Below are positions 61,706 through 64,000 of a DNA stretch of 64,000 bases, in pieces. Origin of the DNA: Dietzia timorensis (GTDB lineage: Bacteria > Actinomycetota > Actinomycetes > Mycobacteriales > Mycobacteriaceae). Each line of letters begins with the position of its first letter. The stretch's first letter is position 1. The stretch spans positions 3,286,001-3,350,000 of the forward strand of contig NZ_CP015961.1 of the NCBI RefSeq assembly GCF_001659785.1, given 5' to 3'. Under the pieces are notes generated by a model. It had not been told where the DNA came from and did no database searches. It saw nothing but the letters and a program-made list of their open reading frames with translations. The translations under genes were made by a program, and so were the position numbers.

Positions 61706-62419
61706 CTATACGGCGTCGCCGGGAGATGGGTCCGGCGCGAGCGAGCGGGCGGCGTGGAACCTTCGGCCCACGCGCCACCACACGATAAAGCCCCAGAGCA
61801 CGAAGCCGGCGTAGACGATGTAGAGCACCGCCGACGGGTAATAGCCGGCGGTGAGGAGGAGCGGCACGCCGACGATGTCGACGGCGAGCCACAGCAGCCA
61901 GAATTCTGTCCAGCCGCGCGCCATTCCGTAGGTCGCTAGCAACGAGCCCATGAAAATCCACGCGTCGGCGACCGGCCCCCACGAGCCGAGAGCTCGGAAA
62001 AGGACGCTGAGCGCCGCCGTGCCGACGAGCATCGCGACGACGAGGCCGATGCGCTCGCGCCGCGAGGCCCACTTCGGGACGACGGCCTCCTGCCCCGCGT
62101 AGTCGAGACCGAGCGCGCGTGCGCGGCGCTTGCCCAGCGACCACGTCCACCAGCCATAGACGCTGACGGCGAGGAACATGATCTGCCGGCCGGCCTGGCC
62201 GTACAGGTCCAGGTTCTGCGGGGTGTGGAAGACGCCGCCGAGGAACACCGTGAGCAGCAAGCCATTGCCCACGATGCCGACCGGCCACGCCCAGACCTGC
62301 CTGCGCATACCTCCGATAGCCGAGGCGAGGCCGAAGAGATTGCCGACGATCTCGCGCCACAGGATCGGAATCCCTGCGATGAGGAGTTGGGCGTCGAGGA
62401 GGTCGACGAGAACGCTCAC
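61706..62419 (-). CDS. pnuC: PnuC-family vitamin/nucleoside transporter
   Basis: 237 residues with about seven membrane helices. PnuC features are GNLFGLASAIGGM, the aromatic NLDLYGQAGRQIMFLAVSVYGWW-like block, and WTEFWLLWLAVDIVGVPLL. It would take up nicotinamide riboside (or a related vitamin) by facilitated diffusion. Its GTG overlaps the stop of the Rieske gene (GTGA), so the two are coupled. No NadR-type repressor gene is nearby. Confidence 0.86.
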   Translation of the reverse strand: MSVLVDLLDAQLLIAGIPILWREIVGNLFGLASAIGGMRRQVWAWPVGIVGNGLLLTVFLGGVFHTPQNLDLYGQAGRQIMFLAVSVYGWWTWSLGKRRARALGLDYAGQEAVVPKWASRRERIGLVVAMLVGTAALSVLFRALGSWGPVADAWIFMGSLLATYGMARGWTEFWLLWLAVDIVGVPLLLTAGYYPSAVLYIVYAGFVLWGFIVWWRVGRRFHAARSLAPDPSPGDAV

Positions 62420-62910
62420 TCCCCGATCACCAGCTGGTCCCCTTCGGCGCGGATCGCGACCTCATCCAGCGGCCGCTCGGCAGGCGGGTTGGTGACCGCG
62501 CCGGTAGTGGCGTCGAACTGGGAACCGTGAAGTGGACAGCGCAAGGAAGTCTCTCCGACGAGCTTGACCTTCGCGCCCTGGTGGGTGCAGGCGGCGGAGA
62601 AGGCGACGAATTCGCCGGCGGTCGGCTGCGCGACGACCACGGAGCCGCCCTCGTCGCCGGCGTCGACGATGGTGGCCCCTCCGACGGGGACATCACCGGC
62701 GGACAGCGTCGTCTCGGGGACCGAAACAGAGGTCTGGGCGGTGGATTGCGCCTCGCGCGGCGACATCGAGCCCGAGCAGGCGGCCAGCGCGCCGGGGAGG
62801 ACCACCAGGCCCGGAATTCCCGCCAGCAGCGCGCGCCGCGTGCACGGCGCCGGAATCACGTCCGGCGCGGCAGTGGTCGTTCGGCGAACGTCATCGTGTT
62901 CCTTGCCCAT
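62416..62910 (-). CDS. Rieske [2Fe-2S] lipoprotein with Tat-type signal
   Basis: 164 residues. The N-terminus has a Tat-like CTRRALLAG and a lipobox LAAC (Cys near 45), so a folded, lipid-anchored protein is exported. The Rieske motifs are CTHQG (near 112) and CPLHGSQFD (near 127), each giving one Cys and one His to the cluster. It may pass electrons to an exported enzyme. The link to PnuC is only operon position. Confidence 0.86.
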   Translation of the reverse strand: MGKEHDDVRRTTTAAPDVIPAPCTRRALLAGIPGLVVLPGALAACSGSMSPREAQSTAQTSVSVPETTLSAGDVPVGGATIVDAGDEGGSVVVAQPTAGEFVAFSAACTHQGAKVKLVGETSLRCPLHGSQFDATTGAVTNPPAERPLDEVAIRAEGDQLVIGE

Positions 62911-62947
62911 GTCTAGAGATGCTAGTCCTCTCCCTACACTGGGCCAC

Positions 62948-64000
62948 ATGACGGTTCAACGGCTCCTCCCCCACGCGTCGACGATCTTCGCCGAGGTCTC
63001 AGACGCGGCGCGCACACATCAGGCGATCAACCTCGGGCAGGGATTTCCGGACACCGAGGGGCCCCAATCGATGTTGCAGGTGGCGGCCGACGTCATCGCC
63101 GCCGGCGGCCACAACCAATACGCGCCCGGCCGAGGCGTTCAGGAGCTGCGGAACGCCGTGTCCACGCAGATCTCCCGCGATGAGGGGCTGACCTACGATC
63201 CGGACACGGAGATCCTCGTGACGGTCGGCGCGACCGAGGGCATCGCGTCGGCGCTGCTCGGGCTCGTCGAGCCCGGCTCGGAGGTCGTCGTGATCGAACC
63301 GTATTACGATTCCTACGCAGCTTGCGTGGATCTTGCGGGGGCACGACGTCGGACGGTCCCGCTCGTTCCGGCCGGCGAGACCTTCGTCCTCGACCGCGAT
63401 GCGCTGGCGGCCGCTTGTTCGAATGCGACGTCCGCCGTCATCGTAAATTCCCCGCACAATCCCACAGGGGCCGTGCTCTCCGATGGGGATCTCGAGGCGA
63501 TCGCGGCGGAGTGTCGCGAGCACGACATCATCGCCATTTCCGACGAGGTCTACGAGCACCTCGTGTTCGATGGCGCCCGGCACCGGTCCATCGCGCGCTT
63601 CGAGGGCATGCGCGAGCGCACCGTGCGTGTGTCGAGCGCCGCAAAATCGCTGAGCTGCACCGGCTGGAAGATCGGCTGGATCACAGCGCCCGCGGACCTG
63701 ATCGCCGGTGCAATGGCGGCCAAGCAATATCTCAGCTTCAGCTCCGGCACGCCGCTGCAAATCGCGGTCGCCCACGCGCTCGAGCACGAGCAGGCGTGGA
63801 TCGGCGAATTGCGGGCGCAGCTGCAGGCGCAACGGGATCAGCTCTATGCGGCGCTCACCGGGCTCGGCATGGGGGTCTCGCACTGCGTGGGGACGTACTT
63901 CCTCGCAGCCGATGCGCGGCCTCTCGGCTACTCCGATGCGACGGAGCTATGCCGCAGAATGCCGCGCGAGATCGGCGTCGCGGCGGTGCCGTTCTCCCCG
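62948..64000 (+). CDS. dapC: N-succinyldiaminopimelate aminotransferase DapC (5' part)
   Basis: 351 codons are visible and the gene runs off the right edge. Class I PLP aminotransferase with NLGQGFPDTEGP, the phosphate-cup TVGATEGIASA, NSPHNPTGAVL, SDEVYEHLVF and the PLP Lys in SSAAKSLSCTGWKIGW (near 237). The sequence follows M. tuberculosis DapC (Rv0858c) closely as I recall it, including the start MTVQRLLPHASTIFAE. It transfers an amino group to N-succinyl-2-amino-6-ketopimelate in lysine/diaminopimelate biosynthesis. It diverges from the Rieske-pnuC pair (37 nt apart). Confidence 0.9.
   Translation, partial: MTVQRLLPHASTIFAEVSDAARTHQAINLGQGFPDTEGPQSMLQVAADVIAAGGHNQYAPGRGVQELRNAVSTQISRDEGLTYDPDTEILVTVGATEGIASALLGLVEPGSEVVVIEPYYDSYAACVDLAGARRRTVPLVPAGETFVLDRDALAAACSNATSAVIVNSPHNPTGAVLSDGDLEAIAAECREHDIIAISDEVYEHLVFDGARHRSIARFEGMRERTVRVSSAAKSLSCTGWKIGWITAPADLIAGAMAAKQYLSFSSGTPLQIAVAHALEHEQAWIGELRAQLQAQRDQLYAALTGLGMGVSHCVGTYFLAADARPLGYSDATELCRRMPREIGVAAVPFSP

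Noticed and set aside
1-64000. CRISPR arrays, tRNA, rRNA, replication origin
   Set aside because: No regular repeat-spacer array, cloverleaf-forming CCA-type segment, rRNA block or DnaA-box cluster was noticed; a tRNAscan/Infernal run would be decisive for small RNAs.

Overview
The window is high-GC DNA with many GTG/TTG starts. It carries markers of a mycolic-acid-bearing actinobacterium (order Mycobacteriales): the arabinofuranosyltransferase AftD with its small DUF2613 partner, a lipoprotein GH3 hexosaminidase of the LpqI type, many FadD/FadE proteins, a DapC-type aminotransferase and a sterol side-chain degradation block. A complete ectABC operon suggests a salt- or drought-tolerant relative. 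Dietzia-like is a guess, not a demonstrated identity. No rRNA, tRNA or CRISPR was seen.

Layout. 1-9.8 kb: the 3' end of an acyltransferase-3 gene overlaps the end of aftD (minus); then DUF2613, a TetR regulator, a FadD6-like acyl-CoA synthetase and an exported esterase. 9.8-20 kb: OAT2/ArgJ-type acetyltransferase, SRPBCC protein, LpqI-like hexosaminidase, PIG-L deacetylase, GAP-family membrane protein, a small secreted protein, a Baeyer-Villiger-type monooxygenase, an unknown membrane-anchored protein and a DrrC-like UvrA paralogue. 20-28 kb: an aldo/keto reductase followed by a mobile-element-rich stretch. This holds an intact IS3 element, a decayed acyl-CoA synthetase tail, a lipase with a perfect CRP/GlxR-type site, a degenerate IS5-family remnant, an AT-rich iterated-motif region, and a gntR gene whose last codons were displaced by an IS481 element with a recognisable target duplication. 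The original gntR-DUF1648 operon can be reconstructed across the insertion.

28-45 kb: a lipid/sterol catabolic block with an NAD(P)-binding reductase, FadD, EchA19, FadD19, an Rv1533-type nitronate monooxygenase, then (minus strand) a DUF35 protein, Ltp4, Ltp3, FadE26 (ChsE4) and FadE27 (ChsE5), and on the plus strand a FadD4-like ligase and a FadE5-like dehydrogenase. FadD19 would activate the sterol side chain, FadE26/FadE27 would dehydrogenate it, EchA19 would hydrate it, and Ltp3/Ltp4 with DUF35 would perform the aldolytic release used on C24-branched side chains. A KstR-like box lies between echA19 and fadD19. A VapBC45-type toxin-antitoxin pair sits inside this block, and its toxin is broken by an in-frame TGA.

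45-64 kb: a cysteine-free Rrf2 regulator with flavohaemoglobin Hmp, an SGNH esterase, a Xi-class GST-like reductase, DUF2332, BluB, ectABC with a strong terminator, a TetR regulator, a HisN-like phosphatase, a luciferase-like oxidoreductase, a DUF4190-like protein, a HAD phosphatase, a candidate 38-residue protein under an operator-rich promoter, NfeD plus SPFH proteins, a TetR regulator, a methyltransferase, PnuC, a Rieske lipoprotein and the start of dapC.
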